Part shown: piece after piece, positions 48,057-59,060 of the stretch | How positions within the stretch are numbered: position 1 is the stretch's first letter | How the letters are laid out: every line of letters starts with the position of its first letter | NCBI RefSeq assembly: GCF_030815855.1 | Contig: NZ_JAUSXG010000001.1 | Coordinates: 1 to 64,000 of the forward strand | DNA length: 64,000 bases | Direction: 5' to 3' | Origin: Variovorax paradoxus | Lineage (GTDB): Bacteria; Pseudomonadota; Gammaproteobacteria; Burkholderiales; Burkholderiaceae_C | The notes under the pieces: model-generated | Database searches by the model: none | Told to the model about the DNA's origin: nothing | The model's input: the letters and a program-made list of their open reading frames with translations, nothing else | Program-made: the position numbers and the translations under genes

Positions 48057-49241
48057 ATGTCCGAATCCATCGTCATCGTCGGCGCCGCCCGCACCCCCAT
48101 GGGGAGCTTCCAGGGCGACTTTTCTTCCCTCTCCGCGCATGACCTCGGCGGCGCGGCCATCAAGGCCGCCGTCGAGCGCGCCGGCATTGCGCCCGACAGC
48201 GTCGGCGAAGTGCTGTTCGGCAACTGCCTGATGGCCGGGCAGGGCCAGGCGCCCGCGCGCCAGGCGGCCTACAAGGGCGGCCTGCCCGACAGCGCGGGCG
48301 CGGTCACGCTCAGCAAGATGTGCGGCTCGGCCATGAAGGCCGCGATGCTCGCGCACGATCTGCTGCTGGCGGGCACGCACGAGGTGATGGTGGCGGGCGG
48401 CATGGAAAGCATGACCAACGCGCCCTACCTCATGCTCAAGGGCCGCGGCGGCTACCGCATGGGCCACGACAAGATCTATGACCACATGATGCTCGACGGC
48501 CTCGAAGACGCCTACCAGCCGGGCCGATCGATGGGCACCTTCGGTGAAGACTGCGCCGCCAAGTACAAGTTCACGCGCGAGCAGCAGGATGCGTTCGCCA
48601 TTGCCAGCGTGCAGCGCGCCAAGGCAGCCACCGAGTCGGGCGCGTTCAAGGACGAGATCACGCCCGTCACCGTGAAGGGCCGCGGCGGCGACACCGTCAT
48701 CTCCATCGACGAAGGCCCGGGCAAGGTCAAGCTCGACAAGATCGCCACGCTCAAGCCCGCGTTCAAGAAGGAGAACGGCACCATCACCGCCGCCTCGAGC
48801 TCGTCGATCAACGACGGCGCCGCGGCGCTGGTGATGATGACCGAATCGCACGCGAGGAAGATCGGCGCCAGGCCCATCGCGCGCATCGTCGGCCATGCCA
48901 CGCATGCGCAGCAGCCCGAATGGTTCTCGACCGCGCCGGTCGGCGCCGTCGCCAAGCTGTTCAAGAAGACCGGCTGGACCGTGAAGGATGTCGATCTGTG
49001 GGAAGTGAACGAAGCGTTTGCCGTGGTGCCGATGGCGCTGATGCATGAGCTCGACGTGTCGCACGACATCGTCAACGTGAACGGCGGCGCCTGCGCGCTG
49101 GGCCACCCGATCGGTGCCAGCGGCGCGCGCATCATGGTCACGCTCATTCATGCGCTGAAGGCACGCGGCAAGAAGCGCGGCGTGGCCACACTGTGCATCG
49201 GCGGCGGCGAAGGCACTGCCGTGGCACTCGAATTGCTCTGA
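48057..49241 (+). CDS. Acetyl-CoA C-acetyltransferase (thiolase)
   Basis: A 394-residue thiolase. The catalytic residues are C89 (KMCGSAMKA), H350 (ALGHPIGASG) and C380 (LCIGGGEG). The length and the fold pattern match biosynthetic or degradative acetoacetyl-CoA thiolases (PhaA/AtoB type), and the direction cannot be read from sequence. GAAGGAG eight bases upstream fixes the start at 48057. It lies 50 bases after aceK, near acyl-CoA dehydrogenase and leucine genes. Confidence 0.94.
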   Translation: MSESIVIVGAARTPMGSFQGDFSSLSAHDLGGAAIKAAVERAGIAPDSVGEVLFGNCLMAGQGQAPARQAAYKGGLPDSAGAVTLSKMCGSAMKAAMLAHDLLLAGTHEVMVAGGMESMTNAPYLMLKGRGGYRMGHDKIYDHMMLDGLEDAYQPGRSMGTFGEDCAAKYKFTREQQDAFAIASVQRAKAATESGAFKDEITPVTVKGRGGDTVISIDEGPGKVKLDKIATLKPAFKKENGTITAASSSSINDGAAALVMMTESHARKIGARPIARIVGHATHAQQPEWFSTAPVGAVAKLFKKTGWTVKDVDLWEVNEAFAVVPMALMHELDVSHDIVNVNGGACALGHPIGASGARIMVTLIHALKARGKKRGVATLCIGGGEGTAVALELL

Positions 49242-49324
49242 TAAAAACGACCGCCGCAAGCGCCCGTTGCACGGGTGCTTCGCGGCTTTTCTTCACGAAT
49301 ATTGCAGACGCCAGGAGGTTCTTC

Positions 49325-50575
49325 ATGCGCCCATTCACTCAACGTACCGTCATGGCGGCCTTGCTCGCCGGTGCCTTCCTGGCGCCCGCCGCCGGCTGGG
49401 CGCAGAAACGCGACAACGTGCTGTTCCAGGCGGCCACCGATGCGCAGCCCGCGGTGCTCAAGACGCTGGAGCAGCTCGTCAACATCGAGACCGGCACGGG
49501 CGATGCCGAGGGCATTGCGGCCGCCGGCAATTACCTCGAGGGCGAGCTCAAGAACCTCGGCTTTACGGTCACACGCAGCAAATCCGCCGGCCTCGTGGTG
49601 GGCGACAACATCGTCGGCAAGCTCAAGGGCCGGGGCGGCAAGAACCTGCTGCTGATGTCGCACATGGACACCGTGTACCTCAAGGGCACGCTCGCCAAGG
49701 CGCCGTTCCGCATCGAGGGCAACAAGGCCTATGGGCCGGGCATCGCCGACGACAAGGGCGGCAACGCCGTCATCCTGCACACGCTGAAGCTGCTCAAGGA
49801 CTACGGCGTGCGCGACTACGGCACCATCACCGTGCTCTTCAACACCGACGAGGAAAAAGGCTCCTTCGGCTCGCGCGACCTGATCCAGGAAGAGGCCAAG
49901 CAGGCCGACTACGTGCTCTCGTTCGAACCCACGGGCGCAGGCGACGAAAAACTTTCGCTGGGTACATCGGGCATTGCCTACGTGCAGGTCAACATCACCG
50001 GCAAGGCCTCGCATGCGGGCGCCGCGCCCGATCTGGGCGTGAACGCGCTCGTGGAAGCATCCGACCTCGTGCTGCGCACCATGAGCATCGACGACAAGGC
50101 CAGGCACCTGCGCTTCAACTGGACCATTGCCAAAGCCGGCAGCGTGTCGAACATCATCCCGGCCAGCGCCACGCTCAACGCTGACGTGCGCTATGCGCAA
50201 AACGAAGACTTCGAAGCCGCCATGAAGACGCTGGAAGAAAAGGCGCAGCAAAAGAAGTTGCCCGATTCCGACGTCAAGGTGGTGATCACGCGCGGCCGCC
50301 CGGCCTTCAATGCGGGCGAAGGCGGCAAGAAGCTGGTCGAGAAGGCCGTGGCCTTCTACAAGGAAGCGGGCGGCACGCTCGGCGTGGAGGAACGCACCGG
50401 CGGCGGGACCGACGCGGCCTACGCGGCGCTGTCAGGCAAGCCGGTGATCGAAAGCCTGGGCCTGCCGGGCTTCGGCTATCACAGCGACAAGGCTGAATAC
50501 GTCGACATCAGCGCCATTCCGCGGCGCCTGTACATGGCGGCGCGGCTCATCATGGACTTGGGCGCCGGCAAGTAA
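49325..50575 (+). CDS. M20-family metallopeptidase (glutamate carboxypeptidase type)
   Basis: A 416-residue peptidase with a signal peptide of about 26 residues (after GWA), so periplasmic. The metal ligands and acid catalysts are visible in SHMDTVYLKG, GIADDKGGN, NTDEEKGSFGS and FEPTG, and the GGTDAAYA and YHSDKAEY segments complete the site. Members of this branch remove C-terminal glutamate or similar residues. GGAGG precedes the ATG at 49325; an upstream in-frame start is not supported. Confidence 0.93.
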   Translation: MRPFTQRTVMAALLAGAFLAPAAGWAQKRDNVLFQAATDAQPAVLKTLEQLVNIETGTGDAEGIAAAGNYLEGELKNLGFTVTRSKSAGLVVGDNIVGKLKGRGGKNLLLMSHMDTVYLKGTLAKAPFRIEGNKAYGPGIADDKGGNAVILHTLKLLKDYGVRDYGTITVLFNTDEEKGSFGSRDLIQEEAKQADYVLSFEPTGAGDEKLSLGTSGIAYVQVNITGKASHAGAAPDLGVNALVEASDLVLRTMSIDDKARHLRFNWTIAKAGSVSNIIPASATLNADVRYAQNEDFEAAMKTLEEKAQQKKLPDSDVKVVITRGRPAFNAGEGGKKLVEKAVAFYKEAGGTLGVEERTGGGTDAAYAALSGKPVIESLGLPGFGYHSDKAEYVDISAIPRRLYMAARLIMDLGAGK

Positions 50576-50600
50576 GTACAAAAAAATAGGAGACACAGCC

Positions 50601-51731
50601 ATGCTGCTCAGTGCCGACCAGGAAGCCATCCGCGACGCGGTGCGCGATTTTTCGCAAGCCGAACTCTGGCCCAACGCGCCGAAGTGGGACCGCGAGCACA
50701 GCTTTCCGAAGGAAGCGCATCAAGGCCTTGCGGCGCTGGGCGCCTACGGCATCTGCGTGCCCGAGGAGCACGGCGGCGCCGGCCTCGACTACCTCACGCT
50801 TGCGCTGGTGCTCGAAGAAATCGCGGCCGGCGACGGCGGCACCAGCACGGCCATCAGCGTGACCAACTGCCCGGTCAACGCGATCCTCATGCGCTACGGC
50901 AACCCGCAGCAGAAGAAGCAGTGGCTCGAGCCTTTGGCGCAGGGCCGGATGCTGGGCGCCTTCTGCCTGACCGAACCGCAGGCCGGCAGCGACGCATCGA
51001 GCCTGCGCACTACCGCGCGCAGAGACGGCGACGCCTATGTGATCGACGGCGTGAAGCAGTTCATCACCAGCGGAAAGAACGGGCAGGTCGCCATCGTCAT
51101 CGCGGTGACCGACAGGGGCGCGGGCAAGCGCGGCATGAGCGCATTCATCGTGCCCACCGATGCGTCCGGCTACAGCGTGGCGCGGCTCGAAGACAAGCTC
51201 GGGCAGCACAGCAGCGACACCGCGCAGATCAACTTCGACGGGTGCCGCATTCCGGCGGAGAACCTCATCGGTGCCGAGGGCGAGGGCTACAAGATCGCGC
51301 TGGGCGCGCTCGAGGGCGGCCGCATCGGCATTGCGGCCCAAAGCGTGGGCATGGCGCGCAGCGCCTTCGACGTGGCGCTGGCCTATGCCAAGGAGCGCCA
51401 GGCGTTCGGCGGAGCGATTTTCGAACAGCAGGCCGTAGGCTTTCGCCTGGCCGAATGCGCCACGCAACTCGAAGCCGCGCGCCAGCTGATCTGGCACGCC
51501 GCGAGCCTGCGCGATGCCGGCCGCCCTTGCCTCAAGGAAGCGGCCATGGCCAAGCTGTTCGCGAGCGAAATGGCCGAGCGTGTGTGCAGCGCCGCGATCC
51601 AGACGCTGGGCGGCTACGGCTACGTGAACGACTTTCCGCTCGAACGCATCTACCGCGACGTGCGCGTGTGCCAGATCTACGAAGGCACGTCGGACATCCA
51701 GAAGCTGCTCATTCAACGCGCGCTGGCGTGA
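50601..51731 (+). CDS. Acyl-CoA dehydrogenase
   Basis: A 376-residue flavoenzyme of the short/medium-chain type. The catalytic base is E361 in YEGTSDIQ, in the usual position of MCAD and SCAD. FAD contacts are in FCLTEPQAGSD and FITSGKNG. It differs from the isovaleryl-CoA dehydrogenase at 60.2 kb, whose base lies elsewhere. AGGAG precedes the start. It overlaps the next phosphoesterase gene by four bases (GTGA). Confidence 0.95.
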   Translation: MLLSADQEAIRDAVRDFSQAELWPNAPKWDREHSFPKEAHQGLAALGAYGICVPEEHGGAGLDYLTLALVLEEIAAGDGGTSTAISVTNCPVNAILMRYGNPQQKKQWLEPLAQGRMLGAFCLTEPQAGSDASSLRTTARRDGDAYVIDGVKQFITSGKNGQVAIVIAVTDRGAGKRGMSAFIVPTDASGYSVARLEDKLGQHSSDTAQINFDGCRIPAENLIGAEGEGYKIALGALEGGRIGIAAQSVGMARSAFDVALAYAKERQAFGGAIFEQQAVGFRLAECATQLEAARQLIWHAASLRDAGRPCLKEAAMAKLFASEMAERVCSAAIQTLGGYGYVNDFPLERIYRDVRVCQIYEGTSDIQKLLIQRALA

Positions 51732-52567
51732 GCGCCGGAACGCGCCGCCGGCTGCCGGTGTTCCGGATCGTCGCGGTGGTGCTGCTGCTGGCGCTGGCCG
51801 CCTGGACGGTCGTCATCGAACCGCGCTGGGTCGCGGCGCGCGTCGAGCCGCTGGGCTCGGCGCAGTGGCAAGCGCCGGCCGGCCTCAAGGTGGCGATGGC
51901 GGGCGACTGGCATCTCACCACGCGCTCGGCGTGGCGCATCACCAGCGCGGAGCGCGCCGCACGCATCGTCGACCAGATCAATGCCGCGCACCCCGACGTG
52001 ATCCTGCTGCCCGGTGACTTTCTTGCGGGTTCGGGCGATGACGAAGACTTGGCCATCGAAGAGATGGCCGCCGTGTTGGGACGCTTGAAAGCGCCGCAGG
52101 GCGTGTATGCGGTGCTCGGTAACCACGACTGGTGGCACGACGGCGAACGCACGGCCAAGGCCCTGTCCGCGCAAGGCATCCGTGTGCTGGAGAACGCCTC
52201 GGCGCGCCTGCCGGGCCATGACATCTGGGTCGTTGGCATCGGCGACGACTCGACCGGCCATTCGGAGCCCGACAGGGCGCTGGCCGGCGTGCCGAAGGGC
52301 GCCGCCACGCTGGTCATGATGCACGACCCCTTCAGCTTCGCGGCCATGCCCCGGACGCAGGGGCTGGTGGTGGCCTCGCACACGCATGGCGGGCAAATCA
52401 GCGTGCCGGGCTACGGCGCGCTGGTGGTGCCGGGCCGCGCACCGCGCGAATGGGCCTACGGCTGGATCGCGCACAAGGACAAGCGCATGTACGTGACCAG
52501 CGGGCTGGGCGTGAGCATTCTCCCGGTGCGCTTCAACATGCGGCCCGAGTGGGTGATGTTCCAGTAA
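51728..52567 (+). CDS. Membrane-anchored metallophosphoesterase
   Basis: A 279-residue phosphoesterase. One transmembrane helix at about residues 8-28 anchors it, with the catalytic domain outside it. The motifs are present in order: GDWHL, GDFLAG, LGNHDWWH and SHTHGGQ, typical of the YkuE/LpxH-like group that can dephosphorylate lipid or nucleotide substrates. It starts with GTG at 51728, inside the stop of the acyl-CoA dehydrogenase gene, and is likely co-transcribed with it. The substrate is unknown. Confidence 0.88.
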   Translation: MSAGTRRRLPVFRIVAVVLLLALAAWTVVIEPRWVAARVEPLGSAQWQAPAGLKVAMAGDWHLTTRSAWRITSAERAARIVDQINAAHPDVILLPGDFLAGSGDDEDLAIEEMAAVLGRLKAPQGVYAVLGNHDWWHDGERTAKALSAQGIRVLENASARLPGHDIWVVGIGDDSTGHSEPDRALAGVPKGAATLVMMHDPFSFAAMPRTQGLVVASHTHGGQISVPGYGALVVPGRAPREWAYGWIAHKDKRMYVTSGLGVSILPVRFNMRPEWVMFQ

Positions 52568-52655
52568 GCGCCTCATGCGGTGTCATCGGTTTCGATGACA
52601 GACAGGACGGCGCCAGCGGCGCAGCATGGCGGCCTCTTCGTCGAAGGTTCTTGCC

Positions 52656-54164
52656 ATGTCCTTTTTCAAACCCGTTTCCTTCGCCGCGGCCCTGCTGTGC
52701 CTCGGTGCGTCCGCACTGGCGCAGCCCGCCGCCACCGACATCGCCGCCCTGACCGCGAGCGATGCCGTGCAGCAGCTCTGCGCCGGCACCCTGACCAGCG
52801 AGCAGCTCGTGGCGGCATACCTTGCGAAGGCCAAGGAGAAGGCGAACCTCAACGCCTTCATCACCCTCGACGAGGCCGGCGCGCTGAAGGCCGCGCGCGC
52901 CGCCGATGCCGCACGCAAGCGCGGCGTCGCGTGCAAGCCGCTGGCCGGATTGCCAGTCGTCGTCAAGGACAACATCCAGGTTCGGGGCCTGCCCGCCACG
53001 GCGGGCTCGCCGGCGCTCAAGGGCTTTGTGCCCAACGCCGATGCACCGGTGGTCGCGAAGCTGCGCGCGGCGGGCGCGGTGATCCTCGGCAAGACGAACA
53101 TGCACGAGCTGGCCTTCGGCGTCACGGGCTACAACCCCGCTTTCCAGACCGGCGACGAAGTAGGGGTGCGCAACGCGTACGACGCAAGCCGCGTGGCGGG
53201 CGGATCGTCGTCGGGCAACGGCGCGGCGCTCGGCGCGCGTTTGGCGCCTGTGGCGCTGGGCACCGACACCGGCGGCTCGGTGCGCATTCCGTGCGCGTTC
53301 AACGGCTGCGCTTCGCTGCGACCGACCATGGGGCGCTACTCGCAGCAGGGCATCGCGCCGATTTCGCACACGCGCGACACCGCGGGGCCGATGGCGCGGT
53401 CGATGGCCGACGTCGCGCTGCTCGACCGCGTGATTGCGGGCGGTGCGCCGCTGAGGCCCGTCGAACTGAAGCGCGTGCGCCTGGGCGTTGTGCCGGCCTT
53501 CTATGCGAACCTCGACGCCGACACGCGCGCCGCCACCGACGCAGCATTGGCCAAGCTGCGCGCCGCGGGCGTCACGCTGGTGGACGTGGAGATGCCGAAG
53601 CTCATGGAACTCAACGGCGACATCGGCTTTCCGGTTGCGCTTTACGAGGCGCACGATGACATGGTGGCCTATCTCGCGAAGTACCGCACCGGCATCGACA
53701 TCGCGCAACTCACAGCCGCCATCGCGAGCCCCGACGTGAAGGGCACCTTCGATGCCTTCGTGATCCCGCGCAAGCTGCCCGCGCCGAATGGCACGGTCGA
53801 TGCGAAGCCGGCCTACGACAACGCGATGCGCGTTGCGCGGCCCGCATTGCAGAAGCTCTACCGCGACACCTTCGCGCAGCACCGGCTCGATGCGCTGGTG
53901 TTCCCGACCGTGCCGCGCGTGGCGCCGGTGGCTGCGCCCGAAGCCAGCAGCCCGGAGAACTTCGGCGCGCTGATCCAGAACACCGATCCCGGCAGCAACG
54001 CCGGCATTCCGGGCGTGCAGCTGCCTTCGGGTCTTGGTGCGACCAGTGGGCTGCCTGTGGGCTTGGAGCTGGACGGCCCCGCCGGCAGCGATCGCCGACT
54101 GCTCGCCGTGGGTCTTGCGGTGGAAGGCGTGCTTGGCCGGTTGCAGGCACCCGGCGCGAAATAG
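52656..54164 (+). CDS. Secreted amidase-signature enzyme
   Basis: A 502-residue amidase with a signal peptide of about 22 residues (after ALA). The catalytic lysine is K104 (VVKDNI), the cis-serine lies in GGSSSGNG (about residues 182-189), and the nucleophile is S208 in DTGGSVRIP. The start at 52656 is chosen to give a proper signal peptide; an ATG 30 bases upstream adds ten residues. It resembles mandelamide- or indoleacetamide-type amidases, but the substrate is unassigned. Its neighbours are a phosphoesterase and a convergent LuxR regulator. Confidence 0.88.
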   Translation: MSFFKPVSFAAALLCLGASALAQPAATDIAALTASDAVQQLCAGTLTSEQLVAAYLAKAKEKANLNAFITLDEAGALKAARAADAARKRGVACKPLAGLPVVVKDNIQVRGLPATAGSPALKGFVPNADAPVVAKLRAAGAVILGKTNMHELAFGVTGYNPAFQTGDEVGVRNAYDASRVAGGSSSGNGAALGARLAPVALGTDTGGSVRIPCAFNGCASLRPTMGRYSQQGIAPISHTRDTAGPMARSMADVALLDRVIAGGAPLRPVELKRVRLGVVPAFYANLDADTRAATDAALAKLRAAGVTLVDVEMPKLMELNGDIGFPVALYEAHDDMVAYLAKYRTGIDIAQLTAAIASPDVKGTFDAFVIPRKLPAPNGTVDAKPAYDNAMRVARPALQKLYRDTFAQHRLDALVFPTVPRVAPVAAPEASSPENFGALIQNTDPGSNAGIPGVQLPSGLGATSGLPVGLELDGPAGSDRRLLAVGLAVEGVLGRLQAPGAK

Positions 54165-54179
54165 GGCGCCCCTGTCGCG

Positions 54180-54914
54180 TCAGCGCCCCGCCAGGCCGGC
54201 GAGCGCCGAACGGCGCTCGATGTGGAGCTTGTCGAATATTCGCCGCAGATAGGTGCGCACTGTCGGCACGCTCACCGCCATGCGCCGCGCGATCTCCTTG
54301 TCGGTCAGGCCTTCGCACACCGCACGCGCGACTTCCTGCTCGCGTGCGCTCAAGAGGCTCCATGAGGCCTCGGCGGGCGTTTGCACAGCAGTCGGCGTAC
54401 GCTGCGCGCGCTGCAATGCACCGATGAACGCGGGTTCGATCAGGTCCAGCAGCAACTTTTCGTGCTCGCCGAAATCGCCGCGGCCCTTGCGCCGCCAGAT
54501 TCGCAGGTCGCCCAATGCCCGTTTGCCCTCGAAGGCATGCAGGTTCATGCCCCAGTGCAATCCGTCGCGCGAAAGAAAGTCGTTGAAGAATTCAGTGCGC
54601 ATCAGTTCGCGCTGCGGCATCACGTCTGTCACGCGCGTGGCGCGGCGGTGCGACTGCAGCACGAAGGTGATCGGGTCGTGGTGCTGGTGCCATTCGCCGT
54701 AGCGGTCGAGGTTGGCGGGGTCCATGTTCAGCGCCACGCGGCCATCGAAGCGGCCGGTTTCGGCGTTCCACACGAACGAGGCGAACTGGTCCGCACGCAG
54801 CAGGTCGAGCAGCGCCCGGCCAAGGCGCTCGCGGACGTCGCTTTCGCCTCGGTCTTCCGCCAGCAGCGTGAAAACGCCGCGCAGCGCCTGCTGTTCGGAG
54901 CCTGTCAGGTACAT
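54180..54914 (-). CDS. LuxR-family transcriptional regulator
   Basis: A 244-residue regulator. The C-terminal LuxR helix-turn-helix is at about residues 182-240 (LSAREQEVARAVCEGLTDKEIARRMAVSVPTVRTYLRRIFDKL). The N-terminal 165 residues have no receiver aspartate set and resemble a sensory or GAF-like domain with tryptophan-rich stretches. The ligand is unknown. It is convergent with the amidase gene, with only 15 bases between their ends. No LuxI synthase is nearby, so this is a solo regulator. Confidence 0.88.
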   Translation of the reverse strand: MYLTGSEQQALRGVFTLLAEDRGESDVRERLGRALLDLLRADQFASFVWNAETGRFDGRVALNMDPANLDRYGEWHQHHDPITFVLQSHRRATRVTDVMPQRELMRTEFFNDFLSRDGLHWGMNLHAFEGKRALGDLRIWRRKGRGDFGEHEKLLLDLIEPAFIGALQRAQRTPTAVQTPAEASWSLLSAREQEVARAVCEGLTDKEIARRMAVSVPTVRTYLRRIFDKLHIERRSALAGLAGR

Positions 54915-55050
54915 CGGCCGTCTCGCTCTTTGGGTGTGCAGAAGTAAGGCTAACGTCTAGCAAGCACTGCGCCAAGAGTGCATCTCCGGAGACGGCTCCG
55001 GGCTTGCCCCATCGAAGGGAGGGCCGCGAGGTGTTCCAATAGAGGTCTTC

Positions 55051-55479
55051 ATGAGCGCCACTGATCCCACCACCGGACCCTGCCCCTGCGGCCGCACGGA
55101 CCGCCGAGACAAGCCCATCGGCTATGCCCTGTGCTGCGGCCGCTACCTCGAAGATTTCGAGGGCACGCCCGCGCCCGACGCCGAATCGCTGATGCGTTCG
55201 CGCTATACCGCTTTTGTACTCGAACGGGCTCCGTACCTGCTTGCCACCTGGCATCCGTCGAAGCGGCCGGCGTCGATCGAGTTCGAACCCGGCGTGAAAT
55301 GGCTGGGGCTCGACATCCGCTCGCGTTCGGTGCTCGATGCCGACCATGCCGAGGTCGAATTCGTCGCCCGCCAGCGCAGCAGCACCGGCACCGCCACCCG
55401 CCTGCACGAGCGCAGCCGCTTCGTGCGGGAAGGCGAGCGCTGGTTCTACCTCGAAGGCGATCTGCAAACCCCCGGTTGA
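55051..55479 (+). CDS. YchJ-family protein (UPF0225)
   Basis: A 142-residue protein with an N-terminal SEC-C-like metal motif (CPCGR then CCG) and a downstream NTF2-like beta-rich domain (about residues 45-140). The role of the family is not established. It ends 32 bases before the TPP riboswitch of thiC, and is monocistronic as far as seen. The start at 55051 has a weak AGAGG upstream. Confidence 0.88.
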   Translation: MSATDPTTGPCPCGRTDRRDKPIGYALCCGRYLEDFEGTPAPDAESLMRSRYTAFVLERAPYLLATWHPSKRPASIEFEPGVKWLGLDIRSRSVLDADHAEVEFVARQRSSTGTATRLHERSRFVREGERWFYLEGDLQTPG

Positions 55480-57588
<2,109 letters not shown>

Positions 57589-57600
57589 GTTCGCGCCGGG

Positions 57601-57649
57601 GTCATTGCTACCATGGAGGGAACTCCCCGAACCCCTCCAGCGCAATGAC
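57601..57649 (+). promoter_or_regulatory. Stem-loop covering the HAD phosphatase start codon
   Basis: GTCATTGC (57601-57608) is exactly complementary to GCAATGAC (57642-57649), which contains the ATG at 57645. An inner stem TGGAGGG (57614-57620) pairs with CCCTCCA (57633-57639). The inner stem contains GGAGGG, a strong Shine-Dalgarno-like run 24 bases from the ATG, while no closer ribosome binding site exists. Confidence 0.5.
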
Positions 57650-58337
57650 TCCATTTCCCTTCGCCGCAGTCCTCTTCGACTGCGACGGCGTTCTCGTCGA
57701 CTCCGAACCCATCACCAACCGCGTCCTTGCCGAAATGCTCGGCGAACTCGGCTGGCATCTCACGACCGAAGAGTCGATGAACACCTTCACCGGCAAGGCG
57801 GTGAAGGATGAAGCCGCACTCATCGAATCCAAGACCGGCGTCAGGATCACCGAAGAGTGGCTCAAGGCATTCAGGGCGCGCCGCAACGAAGCCCTCGAAC
57901 GCGACCTGACAGCCATTCCCCACGCTCCGGCGGCCATCCGCGAAATTCATGCAAGGCTCAAGGGCCGCATCGCCTGCGCCTCGGGCGCCGACCGCCACAA
58001 GGTCGAGCTGCAGCTGGCGAAGGTCGGCCTGCTCGATTGCTTCGAGGGCCGCATCTTCAGCGGCCACGAGATGCCGCGCTCCAAGCCTCATCCCGATGTG
58101 TACCTCGCCGCCGCGGAGGCGCTGGGCGTCGATCCGAAGCGTTGCGCAGTGGTCGAAGACACCGTCACGGGCGCGATGGCCGGCGTGGCCGCGGGCGCCA
58201 CGGTGTTCGGCTACAGCACCGGCGAGTCGGGCCACAGCGGTCCCGAGGCGCTGCGCAGCGTCGGCGCATTGCAGGTGTTCAGCGACATGAGGGAACTGCC
58301 CGCGCTGCTCGCCGCGCATGGCCTGCAACCTGCCTGA
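57645..58337 (+). CDS. HAD-superfamily phosphatase (phosphoglycolate/beta-phosphoglucomutase-like)
   Basis: A 230-residue hydrolase. Motif I is DCDGVLVDSE (D12 nucleophile, D14 acid/base), motif II is in CASGADRHK, the lysine is in SKPHPDVYL, and the acidic motif is in VVEDTVTGAMAG. The helical cap domain after motif I is of the C1 type. Substrate range in this group is wide (sugar phosphates, glycolate phosphate). It starts 56 bases after thiC and lacks an ordinary ribosome binding site; a hairpin covers its start codon. Confidence 0.88.
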   Translation: MTPFPFAAVLFDCDGVLVDSEPITNRVLAEMLGELGWHLTTEESMNTFTGKAVKDEAALIESKTGVRITEEWLKAFRARRNEALERDLTAIPHAPAAIREIHARLKGRIACASGADRHKVELQLAKVGLLDCFEGRIFSGHEMPRSKPHPDVYLAAAEALGVDPKRCAVVEDTVTGAMAGVAAGATVFGYSTGESGHSGPEALRSVGALQVFSDMRELPALLAAHGLQPA

Positions 58338-58421
58338 AACTCCAAGCCCCTGCTGCCAGCAAGCCTGAAAAGTTTCTGATGCAATGGTGAGGCAAGCAAG
58401 TCCCGAAGGAACCAGATCGCC

Positions 58422-58739
58422 ATGACTTCCGAATACAAGACCGAGCAGCCGGCCCGCGCCGAGATCGATGCCCTGAAGGGCCCCGCGGTTGTCGAGTTCG
58501 GTACCAACTGGTGCGGCATCTGCAAGGCCGCGCAACCCAACATCGCCGAGGCCTTTGCCAAGCACCCGGACATCCCGCGCATCAAGGTCGAAGACGGCAG
58601 CGGCCGCCCGCTCGGTCGTTCGTTCAACGTGCGTCTGTGGCCCACGCTGGTGTTCATGCGCGACGGCAAGGAAGTCGCGAAGCTGATTCGGCCGGAAGAC
58701 AGCAAATCCATTGCCGATGCGCTGGCGCTGATTGCGTAG
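58422..58739 (+). CDS. Thioredoxin-family protein
   Basis: A 105-residue cytoplasmic thioredoxin-fold protein. The active site is WCGIC (C31 and C34), differing from the WCGPC of classic thioredoxin, and the FNVRLWPTLVFMRDG segment contains the cis-proline equivalent. GAAGGA lies 11 bases upstream of the ATG. It is likely a low-specificity disulfide reductase; no partner is evident. It is followed by a 321-base non-coding interval with repeats. Confidence 0.9.
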   Translation: MTSEYKTEQPARAEIDALKGPAVVEFGTNWCGICKAAQPNIAEAFAKHPDIPRIKVEDGSGRPLGRSFNVRLWPTLVFMRDGKEVAKLIRPEDSKSIADALALIA

Positions 58740-58794
58740 CTGGGCTGACCGCTCGGTTTTAGCGCTATTTGTTTTCAGGGCGGCGCTCCCGCCG

Positions 58795-59008
58795 ACGGGG
58801 TACCTTGCTCCGCGAATGTCCCCCGCCCTTCGGGCTCCTCCTTGATTTCGCTGCGCAAGGCACCCCGCCAGCGGGAGCGTTGTACAGAGCGGTCGTTGAT
58901 CAGCGATACACCTACGGCGTGCCCCAGTGCACAGGGCATCGGGTGCTCCCCGCAGCGAAATCAAGGAGGAGGCGAAGCCGGGGGACATTCGCGGAGGGGA
59001 GTACCCGG
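58795..59008. repeat. Pair of inverted GC-rich REP-like repeats
   Basis: The 321-base gap 58740-59060 contains two long inverted copies: core arm 58808-58855 and its reverse complement 58951-58995, recognisable out to about 58795 and 59008. The copies match across about 46 bases except inside a small hairpin, where GCCC-TTC-GGGC in the first corresponds to GGC-TTC-GCC in the second. This is a compensatory change that keeps the stem. The spacer (about 58876-58936) has no gene I can support. Open frames inside are low-complexity and I do not call them. Confidence 0.7.
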
Positions 59009-59060
59009 TGGCCTGTGCACACGCCCTGCACAACAGCGCCCGAACAGCAGCAAAAATAAG

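Noticed and set aside
58769..59059. Small open frames in the repeat interval
   Set aside because: They run through both inverted repeat arms, are arginine- and proline-rich, have no ribosome binding site, and translate the repeat rather than a protein family.
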